From: Ananas comosus | Taxonomy: Eukaryota; Streptophyta; Magnoliopsida; Poales; Bromeliaceae | Direction of reading: 5' to 3' | DNA length: 64,000 bases | NCBI RefSeq assembly: GCF_001540865.1 | Contig: NC_033621.1 | Coordinates: 18,441,988-18,505,987, forward strand | Made by a program: the position numbers and the translations under genes | In this document: positions 1 to 10,475 of the stretch, piece by piece | Position numbering within the stretch: position 1 is the first letter of the stretch | Layout: the number at the start of each line of letters is the position of its first letter | Notes under the pieces: model-generated | Database searches by the model: none | What the model saw: the letters and a program-made list of their open reading frames with translations, nothing else | Told to the model about the DNA's origin: nothing

Positions 1-2266
1 TACCGAAAAGAGGGTTTCCGCTCTTTGCTATTCGTGCATTTTTAAAACTCCTCGTGCTTGTACAAGTGATCTGGAGATAGGTGAGAGTTGTTTCTGTACC
101 GTAACTGGTGTGTAGGGAATTCAAATTTGAATTTGAATTAAGATTTAGGGTTATGCTTTGGTATATGTGCGATATACGGATTAATTAGAGAGCGGATGGG
201 TTCCGTCGCGAATCCGTGACCAAATCGGACGAATCAACATTGTAGTTTTGATGCCCCCGGTGCTGAACCCGCAATGGTGCTGTCGGATCGAAAATCCGAC
301 GGACGGATTCCGAAAATTACGAGATTTTCGCTGAGGGGTCAATGTGGCAAAACGGATAAATCGCGAAGAGGCCCTATATTTTAATGCGCCCATTTTGCGA
401 GATTTTGAACGTCTAGGTGCGTACTCGCAATATACCGTGCAGTGAGGGACTGGACTAATAAAATATTACCTCTGAGGACCTTTTGCAAATGCATATATAA
501 TTGATATAGGTTGCTGTCTAGGGTTTCATGGTGAACACCCTAGCTTTGGACTTTCCCTCACCAAACTGAACCCCCACCGCCCCAACTGCACCCTTGCCCC
601 TGCCATGCGCGCACACACAGCCGCCGGCAGGTGCTCCGGCCGCCGGGAAACCTCTCCTCCAGCACTTTCCCACCTATTCCACCTCCTCGGCCATGCAACC
701 CTGAAGGAGCTTCACAAACACCTTTGTGATACTCTCCTTGCCGAGATCCACTCTCCGGGCGCCCGTACCATGCGTGTCCCACCGCCGCGCACACCGCCGG
801 CTTGCCGCCACAACCGCCGCGCCAGCTCGGGTCAGCACTAGGTCCGAGCGCGCCCAGCTTGGGGCGCGGCGTTGGACCCGCACAGCTTGCGGTCGCGCCT
901 GATCTCTGCCGGCTCCGCACATCCCGCTCGGCCGCCGCCCGCCGCGCCGCCGTCCCGGAGCGCCGACGGAGCCGCCTAACTCCTCTGCGGCGACCCTCGG
1001 GTCAGACCAGACTGAGCACGCGGGTGGACTCGAGGCCCCAACGCCGCGCCACTCCATCCGGCCGCGCCGTCATCCCTGACAGCTCCGCGACCTCCGGCGT
1101 GCGTCCCGGCCATCCGCCACCACGGCCGCCGCGCCCGAGCTCCTGGCGGCCGCCAGTTCGCAGATCGGGCGAGGCGAGCCTCGTGCCTCGACTCATCCGG
1201 ACTCGGCTGACCATGAGGTGAGAACTGTGATCGGACTGAATGGACGATGCACGCAGTGCTCCACCTCCGGCGGGCATCGGAACGGCCCCAGTCGCGAACA
1301 ATTGAGTCTAAACAGGTGACAAAGCGGAGAACAAGCAAAAACATTGGCTTACGGCACAGGGCAGAGCTAGGGCTGGCCGTCGGCGGCCGACGGCGTGCGC
1401 TTGCGGAGCCAGGAAGATGGGAGCTAGCTGGTCCAGGGGTCCCGGGAACCTGCTGGCCGTCGGTCGGAGGCCGCCGGTGGCTGCGGCGGAGGCGATTACA
1501 TTCCTCCAACAGCTCTCGTCAGGAGGTCCGCTAGGCGGCCGGTCGGCGACGCGGAGGAGCTCCGGGCGGCGACGATACCGTCGGCGGAGGCCTAGAGGGG
1601 GTGGTGCTCGCTCTCGCATAGCGGCTGCTGACTTTGCGGAGGCCACGAGGCTCAGCGTCGCCCGCATCGCGACTGGCGCCGCAGGAGCTTCGGGGCGGCG
1701 GCCGCGTGGGTCGGGGATTGGCCGGGCGCACGCCGGAAGGCTCGCCGGAGGCTGGAGGGATGACGGCAGCGGCCGGATGGAGTGGCTGGCGGCGCTGCGC
1801 CTGCTGAGCCGACTCCGTGCTCAGTCTGGGCTGACCGTGGGTTGGGCCGCAGGGAGCTCAGGGGACTCCGTACGGCAGCTCACGGGACGCGGGGCGGCGG
1901 CGCGGCGAGCGGATGTCGCGGATGGCCGGAAGGAAGATCAGGGCGAACCAAGCTGGGCGGTTCATCTGAAATTCGTCAGTGCCATTGGTTCCAGAATAGC
2001 TGACCCGATCGAAACGAGCTATTGGATCGCTATGAACGGAGTCCGATAAGCGCCGAAAGCCAACTCTACTCCGTGGCTTCACCGAAAAACCGGAGTTACT
2101 ATTCACTTAAGTGAAAACTAATAATCGCGTAACTTCTCCATTTTAGCTCATTTTCTCCTGAAACTTGACGAGTGCTTATGTAATTAAATTACACACATAA
2201 ACATCATCAACAGAGAGTTTAGTTGCACTGTAAAAATCTCAGTCCTTACAGTCCAGTTGGTGAACT
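1..2266 (-). mobile_element. Internal region of a minus-strand short-LTR retroelement, including a GC-rich block
   Basis: This stretch lies inside an element whose primer-binding site and 5' LTR are at 2267-2434, read on the minus strand. The partner LTR would lie left of the window. Positions 1-540 are AT-rich and non-coding. About 550-2060 is strongly GC-rich with open frames in several phases on both strands, as expected from composition alone. I recognise no gag, pol or other conserved domain. Two similar stretches occur inside it, near 1008-1020 and 1819-1832 (a shared GACTGAGCACG-type word on opposite strands). It could be captured host sequence or the family's own internal region. The boundaries rest only on the PBS and LTR. 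Confidence 0.45.
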
Positions 2267-2279
2267 GGCTCTGATACCA
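2267..2279 (-). other. Primer-binding site complementary to initiator tRNA-Met
   Basis: On the minus strand this reads TGGTATCAGAGCC, the standard plant retrotransposon primer-binding site for initiator methionine tRNA. It sits two bases from the LTR end at 2282, which is the usual spacing. This fixes the orientation of the short-LTR element as minus strand. Confidence 0.8.
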
Positions 2280-2281
2280 AA

Positions 2282-2434
2282 TGTAACGACCCAGCCCACT
2301 AGGAACAATAACTCGTTGGGCCCAACAACCGGCTCAAAATGCTTAAGCCCAGTTATTATTACTAGTGTCTAAGTCTCTTACAAACTCAATAACAACCCCA
2401 TTCCCATCCGATGTGGGATTATTGGGGTGTCACA
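2282..2434 (-). mobile_element. Short LTR (about 153 bp) of a TRIM/LARD-like retroelement
   Basis: On the minus strand the segment starts TGTGACACCCC and ends CGTTACA, next to a tRNA-Met primer site. A 150-bp LTR is the size seen in TRIM elements. A stretch near the middle (CTTAAGCATTTTG) and the CGTTACA end are shared with the Cassandra-type LTR at 46961-47126, so the two may be distantly related. However, the 5S-like segment that defines Cassandra is not recognisable here. The element was inserted directly against a dispersed repeat that begins at 2435. Confidence 0.65.
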
Positions 2435-2764
2435 CTAAATTAAATAGAATACTAATCAGACTTTGATGGAAAGTCGATCTGGACTCTATATAAAAAGGTA
2501 TTGGTCCTGCCACCTTCTCAAACACATTAGGGTGAAGAATTATCATCGGTTCCACACCATACGGCAGAGGGCTTGAGATAGGAGAAGAAATCAAATTACC
2601 CAAGTTCGGTTCGTGACTTCAAGATCATAGCCAAACTTCTCGCTTTCGCAGATTGATCAGAACATTCTTCTCTATGACCCTCTGTGAGTTATTTTATTTT
2701 ATGTGATCATGAATTTTGGTATGTATTTAATTTTCTTCTTATTTTACATATCTATAAAGGTCTG
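2435..2764 (+). repeat. Dispersed repeat copy 1 with TATA-like promoter
   Basis: About 330 bp closely match 12596-12926 in the same orientation, starting at CTAAATTAAATAGAATAC in both. A TATA-like sequence (CTCTATATAAAAAG) lies near 2484-2497 and is altered in the second copy. The presence of a promoter-like box suggests the U3/R part of an LTR or a captured promoter. No flanking TG...CA ends are visible. The two copies might be the LTRs of one old element enclosing the Copia fragment, but there is no primer site next to either. Confidence 0.6.
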
Positions 2765-4097
2765 TCAATTTGAATCGAAGCCAAAACGATAAGTTGATAT
2801 TGTATGCATTAAATAGTTGGATTGAATTATGATGAATTTTGGATTAATTAAATACACGATTTTTGATCTTTAAATCTACTTATATTTATTTTTTCCTCAT
2901 GGCATGCCATATGAGATTTTGACGCGTCATATGCCTTATAGTTTAGTCGTGGTCGTACATTATTGCGGCTATTTTTTTGGGTGCTATGCATGTTTGGACG
3001 AAAGCCAACTAATTCAGAAGATAATAATTGTGGAGGCCAAATTAATTATCATCAGGTTCATGGCTAATTAATTAAGACTGTTGGCCCGGCCTTGAGGATG
3101 TAGGACAGCAGGAGNGGCTTAATTAATTAGCATACCGTGAGGCTAATTAATTAAGGTGCCCCAAGTGCACATCCGTACGGCAAGAGAAGGTGCCACAGTC
3201 TCGCCTGCGACGTCTGGATCGGAGTCGGCGGCGAGCGGAGGTTCTTGACCAATTACTTGAGCAGTTCGGATTCTTCGAAACAATGAAATAAAGAATTTTG
3301 GTCAAAGTTTTAAATACTTCTCTAATTTGGTCTTCTCGGTTTTACGAAAGGCTTTGTTCGATTTTATATAAACATATTGTCAACTTAAACTTCTTTATTC
3401 TTCCAAATTCGATCTGTTGGAGCTTTTATGTTTATTAAAGCGACGTGAACATAAAGAATCCGTTCACATAAGGTTTCAATTTTGCATACAATATTAAATT
3501 ATCATAAATTTATTTATCTTATGTTTGTGGTCAAATTAGAATATATAAAGTTTAAATTTGATTGCGATATTATGTTTTAAATTATCACATCTATATTCTT
3601 ATTTTGACCGGATGAATATGAAAATTAAATAATCATAATTGTTTTTTGATTATTTAATGTTTGGCGCTAAGTTAAATTATTTAATTATTTCAATTAGTTA
3701 GGTGCAACCAAAGCAGCCCTAATTAAAAGAATAATGATTTAATTTGCTTTAAAGTAGTGCTTCCAGATAATTTTCATATTAATCATCCAGCACTAAATCA
3801 TATTAATTTATTACTTCAACTGTTCGGGAGCAAATCAAAGCGGCCTCAATCGGAAGAAAGGATAAATTAATTGCTTTAAAGATGTGCATGCAGAAATTAC
3901 ACCCTAATATTATATTTAGTCTGCTCCCAAAGGAGGTCTAGACATAAAGGTACATGGGTGGTGTAGGATGGTAATTTTCTTATAATTCGTTTGAAAAAAT
4001 TTGTCTGGCCAAAGCTAACAATTTCTTCATATGGAAAATTTAAAATTACTACGACCTGTAGAAAGTTTAAATTAGTCTCTGATAAAAAGATTGCATA
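2765..4097. other. AT-rich non-coding sequence
   Basis: No gene is visible. Around 3010-3165 several copies of the palindrome CTAATTAATTAAG occur in both orientations. A single N at 3115 marks an assembly join. Two related segments of roughly 90 bp occur at about 3700-3790 and 3825-3900, sharing an AAAGCRGCC word and a TTGCTTTAAAG word. Confidence 0.5.
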
Positions 4098-4240
4098 TTT
4101 ATGCTTATAACTCTGCTCCCAAAGAAAATGTCGTGATGTCATATAAAGCATATGCATAAGGAATGAAAAAATACTTATGCTCATAACTTTGCTCCCAAAA
4201 GAAGTGTTGTGATATCATATAAAGTGTAATTTTTCTAATT
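4098..4240. repeat. Imperfect tandem duplication (about 73 bp, two units)
   Basis: Two adjacent units share the words TGCTCCCAAA and TCATATAAAG at the same spacing. The first unit lies near 4098-4165 and the second near 4170-4235. A third, weaker trace of TGCTCCCAAAGGAGG occurs at 3921. The repeat lies just upstream of the Copia gag remnant and may belong to its leader. Confidence 0.5.
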
Positions 4241-4271
4241 TTGGTGTGGTAATTTTTGATGTCGTATTTTA

Positions 4272-5620
4272 TTGATAAAGCATGCATTTAATTTTTTAGC
4301 TATGATTTCATCCTTTGTTCCTATTGGTGACTCTGTTCCTACGCTTAATGATTCTAATTACTCGAAGTGGAAAGAACAGATCGTGCTTACATTAGGGTGT
4401 ATGGATCTTAATTTGGCTTTAAGAAAGGATAAACCTACTCCTCTTATAGATAAAAATACGCCAATCCAAATAGCATTTTCAGAAAGGTGAGAGCGCCTTA
4501 ATCGGCTTAGTTTAATGTTGATGAAAGCGTGGGTCGGCAAATACATTTGGAATTCAATTCCAGAATGTAAGTCAGCTCGTGATTTCTTGAATTCTGTGGA
4601 GCAATAGTTTGTAAGCTGCAATAAAGCTTTGGCGAGCACCCTTATATATACTGTCTTCCACAAAGTACTTCAGAAATGGCTCGATTCACGAGCATATTAT
4701 GGAAATGCGAGATATTGCAGCGCAGCTCACTGCACTTGAAGTAACCATTTCTGATTCATTCTTAATACACTTTATTTTGAACTCTTTGCTATCTGAATAC
4801 GGATCATTTCAGATCTCTTATAACACACATAAAGATAAATGGTTAATTAATGAATTGTTGACCATATGTGTGCAAGAGGAAGGCAGATTAATACAAGAGA
4901 AATAAATGCAGTTAACTTTGTGTCTCAAAAGAGACAAATAAAACGTGCTAAAAATGATAAGGGAAAGAATGACTCAAAAAGAAAGAATAAAGAAGTTACA
5001 TCTAGTTCACAAAGCCAATCAAGTAATTGGATTCCCAAGTGCTTCTTTTGTAAGAAAACTGGTCATATAAAGAAGGACTGCCAAAAGTATCAGAAATGGC
5101 TCCAGAAGAAAGAAAAGTTTCTAGTTTTGATGCATGAGTTGCATTTAGTTACTGTTCTGTCTAATATTGGTCGATTGACTCTGATGCCACATGCCACGGG
5201 GCGAATTCCGTGCAGGGAATTCAGAACCGCAGAAAACCCAGTAAAGATGAAGCAACTATCTATAAAGCTGAAGAAAATCCAACTATAGTATTTGTAGGAA
5301 CATTTAGATTAGTCTTTCTACTGGTCATATTTTGGATTTAGAAGAAACATTTTATATTCCAAATTTTTCTAAGAACTTAATTTCTATTTTAAAACTTGTT
5401 GGATTGGGATATAATTTCAGTTTTGATACTAAAATTTTTTCTTTATCCTACAAATTTCAAATAGTTGGTTCTAGTGTTTTGAAAAAATATCTATATAAAG
5501 TACTTTTAGATCATTCATATAGTAAAATTCTTCTTACCATGCACGAAAATGTTGGATCAAAACATAGCATTAATAATAAAATGTCATCCATATTATGGTA
5601 TAAGAGGTTGGGACACATCA
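4272..5620 (+). pseudogene. Copia-type retrotransposon gag/protease fragment, decayed
   Basis: The translation matches the Copia gag polyprotein in order. An N-terminal part has the SKWKEQI motif. A UBN2-type gag segment follows (DIAAQLTALEVTISDSF). A CCHC zinc knuckle, CFFCKKTGHIKKDC, lies near 5040-5085. The protease region near 5173-5187 reads DSDAT instead of the catalytic DSGAT. The fragment ends with a pre-integrase segment, LWYKRLGHI, near 5595-5620. The frame is broken by stops at 4488 and about 4605 and by frameshifts near 4680 and 4900. The sequence stops at 5620, where a long LTR begins, and I see no continuation beyond the nested elements. Integrase, reverse transcriptase and RNase H are absent. 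Confidence 0.85.
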
Positions 5621-5882
5621 TGTCACGCCCCGGGGTCCCTTTTAGTTTGAAAATACAGCGGAAGTGGCTAGAAAAAATTTTTTTTTTCTGAAAACCCGAC
5701 CCCAGGGTGTAATATACCGAAAACTCGAAAAATAAAAATGTCGAACTTTAGTCAAATTGACCAAAGTGCGAGGATGGAACACTTCGGAAAGTCCGAAGGT
5801 GTTAAAATGATCAAAAGTGAGTTGTGGAAGGTTTTCGAGAGCTAAAGAATCAAATTCTGCGAAACTGCAGATTTTCAGCTCT

Positions 5883-6120
5883 CGGGGACCGGTCCCTGGT
5901 GGGAGAGACTGGTCCCCGAACGCGTATGAAATGAGACAGCCGAAAAATCGGCTAAGTCCTGGAAGATTAGCTCTCGGGAACCGGTCTCTGCCTGAGAGAC
6001 CGGTCCCCCAGAGACCGGTCCCATCAGAGAGAGACCGGTCGCATCGCGGGCAGCGGCTCTGGCTGCGCAGGGTGGACGTTCGAGAACCGGTCCCTGCTCG
6101 GGGAGACCGGTCTCTGCCTG
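5883..6120. repeat. ACCGGT palindrome array in LTR A1
   Basis: Seven ACCGGT cores lie within about 240 bp, most inside longer palindromes of the form GGGACCGGTCCC or GAGACCGGTCTC. They come in pairs about 20-35 bp apart and are separated by short non-repeated text. Equivalent arrays lie at the same relative place in A2 to A5. Confidence 0.85.
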
Positions 6121-7843
6121 CGAAAACTGCCCAGTTCGGGCAGTGTATTAAGGTGAAAGTTGAGGGGTTTTCTTGCATTTTTGCAACCCATTGAGCTATG
6201 TTAGTGGGCTGAGGGGCTTTTCCTCTCATTCCACTCTCTCTCACATCCTCTCCTCTCTTTCTCTCTCTAGAAGACAAAGAAGGAGAAGAAGAAGACAAAG
6301 AAAGGAGGAAAAAGAAGGAAAAGAAGGTGAAGAAGAAGATCAAGTAGTGAACCTACCTCTTCTCCTTCCTCCTTGGAGCAACTTTGGGAAAGCTTTGAGG
6401 TAAGCTTTGATCCCAAGTATAGTAAAACCCTAGAATGAGTTTTGAATGACCTAGAAATGGGTTTTAATGGAATGATCAAAGAGTTTTGAAGCTTCCTTTT
6501 GCTTCTAAAGAGATCAAAACCTTGGTTTGCTATAGAGGTGAGCTTGGACCACCTCTAATGGTGAAATCTAATCTAGGGTTTTGGAAAGCCTAAGAATGGT
6601 TCTAATGGATTATTTAGAGTATAATGAAGCTACTTTTGCTTCCCAATGAGATCAAACCCTAGGTTTTGATATACATTGGAGCTAGGGCACCCAAATTGGG
6701 GCTTTTGCTCATGAAGGTTGCTAAGTGCAATTGACCCTCTAAAAATCTAATTGGGGGTATTTCCGACGCGTTGGTGCGCTCGGATTAACGTTACGAAAAG
6801 CCGATGAAAAGTTATGGGCAAAATGGCCTAATAAGGGTTCGTTTTGCCGCAGGTAAAGAACGAAGCATCTAAAAATCCCAAGAAAATCATCGGAGCACCT
6901 TTGAAAGCCTACGAGGTGGGTGGTGCTTTCCAAACTCATTGAAATTCTCTCTATGCCTAATGTGTCATTCTTTGAGCATATGTTCTATATATTGTTGCAT
7001 GCATTTTAGGGTAAAGTAATGATGAAATGTGATGATTGCATGATTGTGAGCACAACTTGCATAATGAGATGGTTGAGAACCTAATAATGTCAAAACTCTA
7101 GATGTATGCATGAGAGAAAATGTGAACACCCAAAGTGAGCAAAAGAACAGAGTGGCACAATGACATAGATCGAGTGGCATTTGAAAATGTAAAGTAAAGA
7201 GACACTAGAGTTAGTGTGAGGCAAAGAACCGATGTAATGTAAAGAATGATGAAAATGACAATGTGTAAAGCTAAAGCAAAGAGAGCAATAAAGAACGTAT
7301 AAAGAATAGAGAACGTGTAAAGCTAAAGAATGTGATTGCTAGAGTTAGCAAAAGTAAAATAAAATGCAAAGATCAATGATTGCTAGAGTGGCAACATAAA
7401 GTGATGTAATGAACACTAGAGTTAGTGTAAAGTCAAGATTGAACATAAAATCCTTTGAGATAAGGATTTCGATCATGCTTGCTATGAGTTCCGTGCTCGA
7501 GGGCGGTCGCTCCCCCTCGGGCGATGCGCTCCGGAGTTATGCATCCGGGTTGGAGTAGACCCGTAAGGACGGTCCTAGCGGGTGAGTTCCTGCGATGATG
7601 GACTTAATGTGAAGCAAGTTAATGTGGCGAAACCCCGGGTTAGCCTTGAGATTAAAGAACAAAGAGCAAAGAACAAAGTGTAAAGAACAAAGAACGAAGA
7701 GTAAAGTGAAAAGAATAAAGAATTTGCATAATCTGCATATGTTAATGTTGAGCATATTCCTTGCTTTTGTTCAGGCATATTAGCATCATGTTATAGATTG
7801 GTTACTATATCTTACTTATCCTTTCTATTATGCCTGAGTTAGT

Positions 7844-7906
7844 CCTAGTGGGAAAGTCGGTGATGTTGGGGCCGAACCCACTGGGAACTTTGTTGTAGTT
7901 CTCACC
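7844..7906 (+). other. Two-hairpin module, LTR A1
   Basis: Hairpin 1 pairs CCTAGTGGG (7844) with CCCACTGGG, separated by a loop of about 26 bases. Hairpin 2 pairs GGGAACT with AGTTCTC. Both stems allow one G-T wobble. The same arrangement recurs in other LTR families in the window. Confidence 0.65.
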
Positions 7907-9698
7907 CCACTATTTCCACAGAGCCGGGACCGAGCGAGCCGGCGAGCGACCGAGGTAAAGGTATCGCGCCTTAGTCAGAGGCCACCAAAGTTGGGTTACA
8001 TTTTGTTAGTAGCTACCCCATGTTCATCTTTTGTACTTGATGATTAGTAATGTAAGGAAAAGAATGTAAAGCTTATTTTGAGGGAAATGTGATGCAAGAA
8101 AGAAATGATGAAATGATGTAATGAATGTAAGAATTCGATAAATTACTAGATGAATGCAATGTATATGATCTAAAATGAATTATATTACTTGTGAATGTTT
8201 AGTTTTCTTTTTCTTTCACTAATGGCTATTGCTTACCCTCGCGTAAGCCGTTTGTGTATGTTTCCGCTAGTGCTTTTCTCTATTGATGAAATTGTACATG
8301 TGATGAGCCTTGGGCGGATAGGGGAAACTCTGTCCGTTCGGCGTCTGTTTGACGTGCTCGGGTCGGGCCAAATTGGCATCGGTCCCGGGGCGTGATACAG
8401 GGTATGCCAGATCCGCCATAAATACAGGAATTCTACTGTTCATACGGACAGAGTCTTCCCTGTATTTGCACGGCATCGCACAAGTACAAGATGTAAAACA
8501 GGATACAACCACAACAAAATGAATATACAAGTCATCATACATTCAATATCCATACACCATTCACCACAGGTTCATAAACAGAGATCTGAATATAAATCCA
8601 CAACTATCAGTTAAAACGTTTCCTACCCGGAAACTTATTTTGAAATACTAAGTCAAGAAAACCACGAGAAAACTCTTTTGAAAGCTGTTTCCCACACGGA
8701 AACCTTTTTTTTTGAAAACACGCTACCATGATGGGTAGAAAACTATTTTTCATTTCACAAAATCCACAAATCCATTTATTGCATTCATGAAAACCTACAT
8801 TTTCAAATGTAATAAAAATACTGAACCATATAAACTATCTAAACTATATCAACAGAATAGTAAGGATGGAAATTAAACCGAATAACCTGGGTCGGAAGCT
8901 CTATCGGCCGCTACGTACGTATCTCACGTTTCGTCTCAACCCTCACCGTCCGCGATACCTGAAAAATGGTGGGGGAGATGAGAACATGTAAACATGTCTC
9001 CCCTCCCAGTGGGTACCGCAAGCCGATGAAGGCGAGAAGTACTCACCGGATCAGGAAGAGATAAACAAAGTAATGAGTAGATATACTGAATACAGTAGCA
9101 ATAAACTGAAAGGAAGTAGAACTATAACAGAATAACGACTACCGCTACTGTAACTAGAACAAAAGGCATATATGGATATATACTATAGTAGCAAGACAAC
9201 TATAAGGCTGTAAGTATGCATGCAACGACTGCTACTATAGACATAAGCGTCAACCGGATGTATAGACCAAATATACCCAATCTAGAATCTGCTGCTCTGT
9301 TGGTCCGCACCGCAAACCTCAAGCCTGTGCCCTGGAGGTCCGCACCGCAAACCTCCTGACAGTACCACTGCCACTCAACCATGCATATAACCCCTCTAGG
9401 GCTCACGGGTTGACACCTGCAACCACTTTTCCGAAAAAGAACACCCCTTGCGGTGGATCGGACCGCCAGTGTTCGTGAAATGCGACGAGTATCGGGCGAT
9501 CAATGCAATATTCTCAATGATCAACCGTCGGCAACTAGCCGACAATCCTGCCCACAGGGCTCACCGACCGTATAGGTCATCAACTGTAAGGAAGAACAAG
9601 AACTGACCACTCAGGTCAACTAGGATGGAACAACTCAACATCCTCTCAGAAGTATGCAAATACTGCTCAAGGGTCAACAAAAGTGTAAATGCAAGAAC

Positions 9699-9792
9699 CG
9701 ACAAATGGGTCACAGATACGACATACATGAACCGACCAACCAGGTCACTGATACGAAGTACGAGAATCGACCAACAAGGTCACTAATACGAG
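9699..9792. repeat. Short tandem repeat, about 35 bp, three units
   Basis: Three units contain the words ACCGAC(A/C)AA and GGTCAC(A/T)(A/G)ATACGA. They begin near 9697, 9732 and 9767. The array lies at the unresolved junction between LTR D and LTR B1. Confidence 0.55.
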
Positions 9793-10278
9793 TGTCGGAC
9801 TAAGTCAGAGTCGTTTTTGCACGAAATGGATGCAGAAATAGACTTCGCGGACCCAAATAAGCAAAACTAGAGTTTTGCCAGTTTCGGGTAGCCAGAACAT
9901 GGTTTGGGTCGCCCAGATCTTGAGTGTTGAACTAAACTGAACTGGAAGCCAATTTGGATCCTGTGTTCCGGGTGCCCAGATGTGGGTCTGGATGTTCACT
10001 TTGGGAATATCGACTGTGCTGACACGTGTCTGGTAGTAGGTGAGGTCCGCCGGACTAGATTTTGGGCGCATCGTACCGCAGGCGGAGGAATCGAAAAGGG
10101 AACTTTGTATGGCCCGAAAGTACTCGTTCTTACAGGATAGCAAGTTTGTTTTCCTTTGTTCCTGGGGCTTATCAGACCTACTCTATTCCTTATAAAAGGC
10201 TTGTGTTTGACCCCTAAGAAGCTTTTTCACCTCTCCTTCACAGTGAAGCCATATTTTGCACTCTAGTCTCTCAAAATA

Positions 10279-10475
10279 CTTCAATTTACCCAAATTCCAC
10301 AATTTCCATCTTGAGGATTGCAATTCCTGCAGAATTTCAGCAGCGACCTTCGGCGTTTTGGCTCGTGTGCGACATANCTTCAATTTACCCAAATTCCACA
10401 ATTTCCATCTTGAGGATTGCAATTCCTGCAGAATTTCAGCAGCGACCTTCGGCGTTTTGGCTCGTGTGCGACATA
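10279..10475. repeat. 98-bp perfect direct duplication around an N
   Basis: Bases 10279-10376 and 10378-10475 are identical, and the single N at 10377 separates them. This is the signature of two contig ends that overlap but were joined without merging. The true genome probably has one copy. Confidence 0.9.

Larger units (their letters stand above)
5708..8397 (+). mobile_element. Solo LTR A1 (about 2.7 kb), Ty3/gypsy-like
   Basis: It starts TGTAATATACC and ends GGGGCGTGATA, the second end being a decayed GTGACA. It is flanked by CAGGG at 5703-5707 and 8398-8402, a perfect 5-bp target-site duplication. In order it holds an ACCGGT palindrome array (5883-6120), a CT-rich tract followed by a purine tract (6225-6335), a CTCCGGAG motif (7529-7536), the two-hairpin module (7844-7906) and a terminal hairpin (8316-8335). 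No internal retrotransposon domain is present, so it is read as a solo LTR. Copies A2 to A5 share its start, end and order of motifs. Confidence 0.8.
5621..9792 (-). mobile_element. Long LTR D (minus strand), split by solo LTR A1
   Basis: The + strand starts TGTCACGCCCCGGGG, the terminal form of the long Ty3/gypsy-type LTRs in this window. The sequence is interrupted at 5703-5707 (CAGGG) and resumes after the same CAGGG at 8398-8402. The continuation carries a weakened version of the two-hairpin module (about 8989-9028) in minus orientation. A fragment of the same family end occurs at 28858-28911. The right end is not resolved: it runs into a 35-bp tandem repeat and then LTR B1 near 9793. No target-site duplication was found for D itself. 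Confidence 0.6.

Noticed and set aside
605..2049. Long open frames on both strands in the GC-rich block
   Set aside because: Frames overlap in almost every phase, the products are low-complexity Arg/Pro/Ala-rich, and no domain is recognisable. They are expected from GC content.
4866..5288. The zinc-knuckle ORF as a host gene
   Set aside because: The CCHC motif lies in order between Copia gag and protease-like sequence, with frameshifts on both sides. It is a retrotransposon remnant.
5883..6120. CRISPR-like array of repeats with regular spacers
   Set aside because: The units are short palindromes of 8-14 bp with irregular spacing and related spacers, in a plant LTR. This is not a CRISPR array.
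6173..6403. Arg/Glu-rich ORFs in the CT/GA tracts of LTRs (also 33048-33314 and 53028-53365)
   Set aside because: They are translations of purine or pyrimidine microsatellite-like tracts and are not conserved as proteins between LTR copies.
5621..8399. One LTR running from TGTCACGCC (5621) to GTGATACA (8399)
   Set aside because: The flanks do not match. A boundary at 5708-8397 gives a perfect CAGGG duplication and aligns with the starts of the other A copies, so there are two nested elements.
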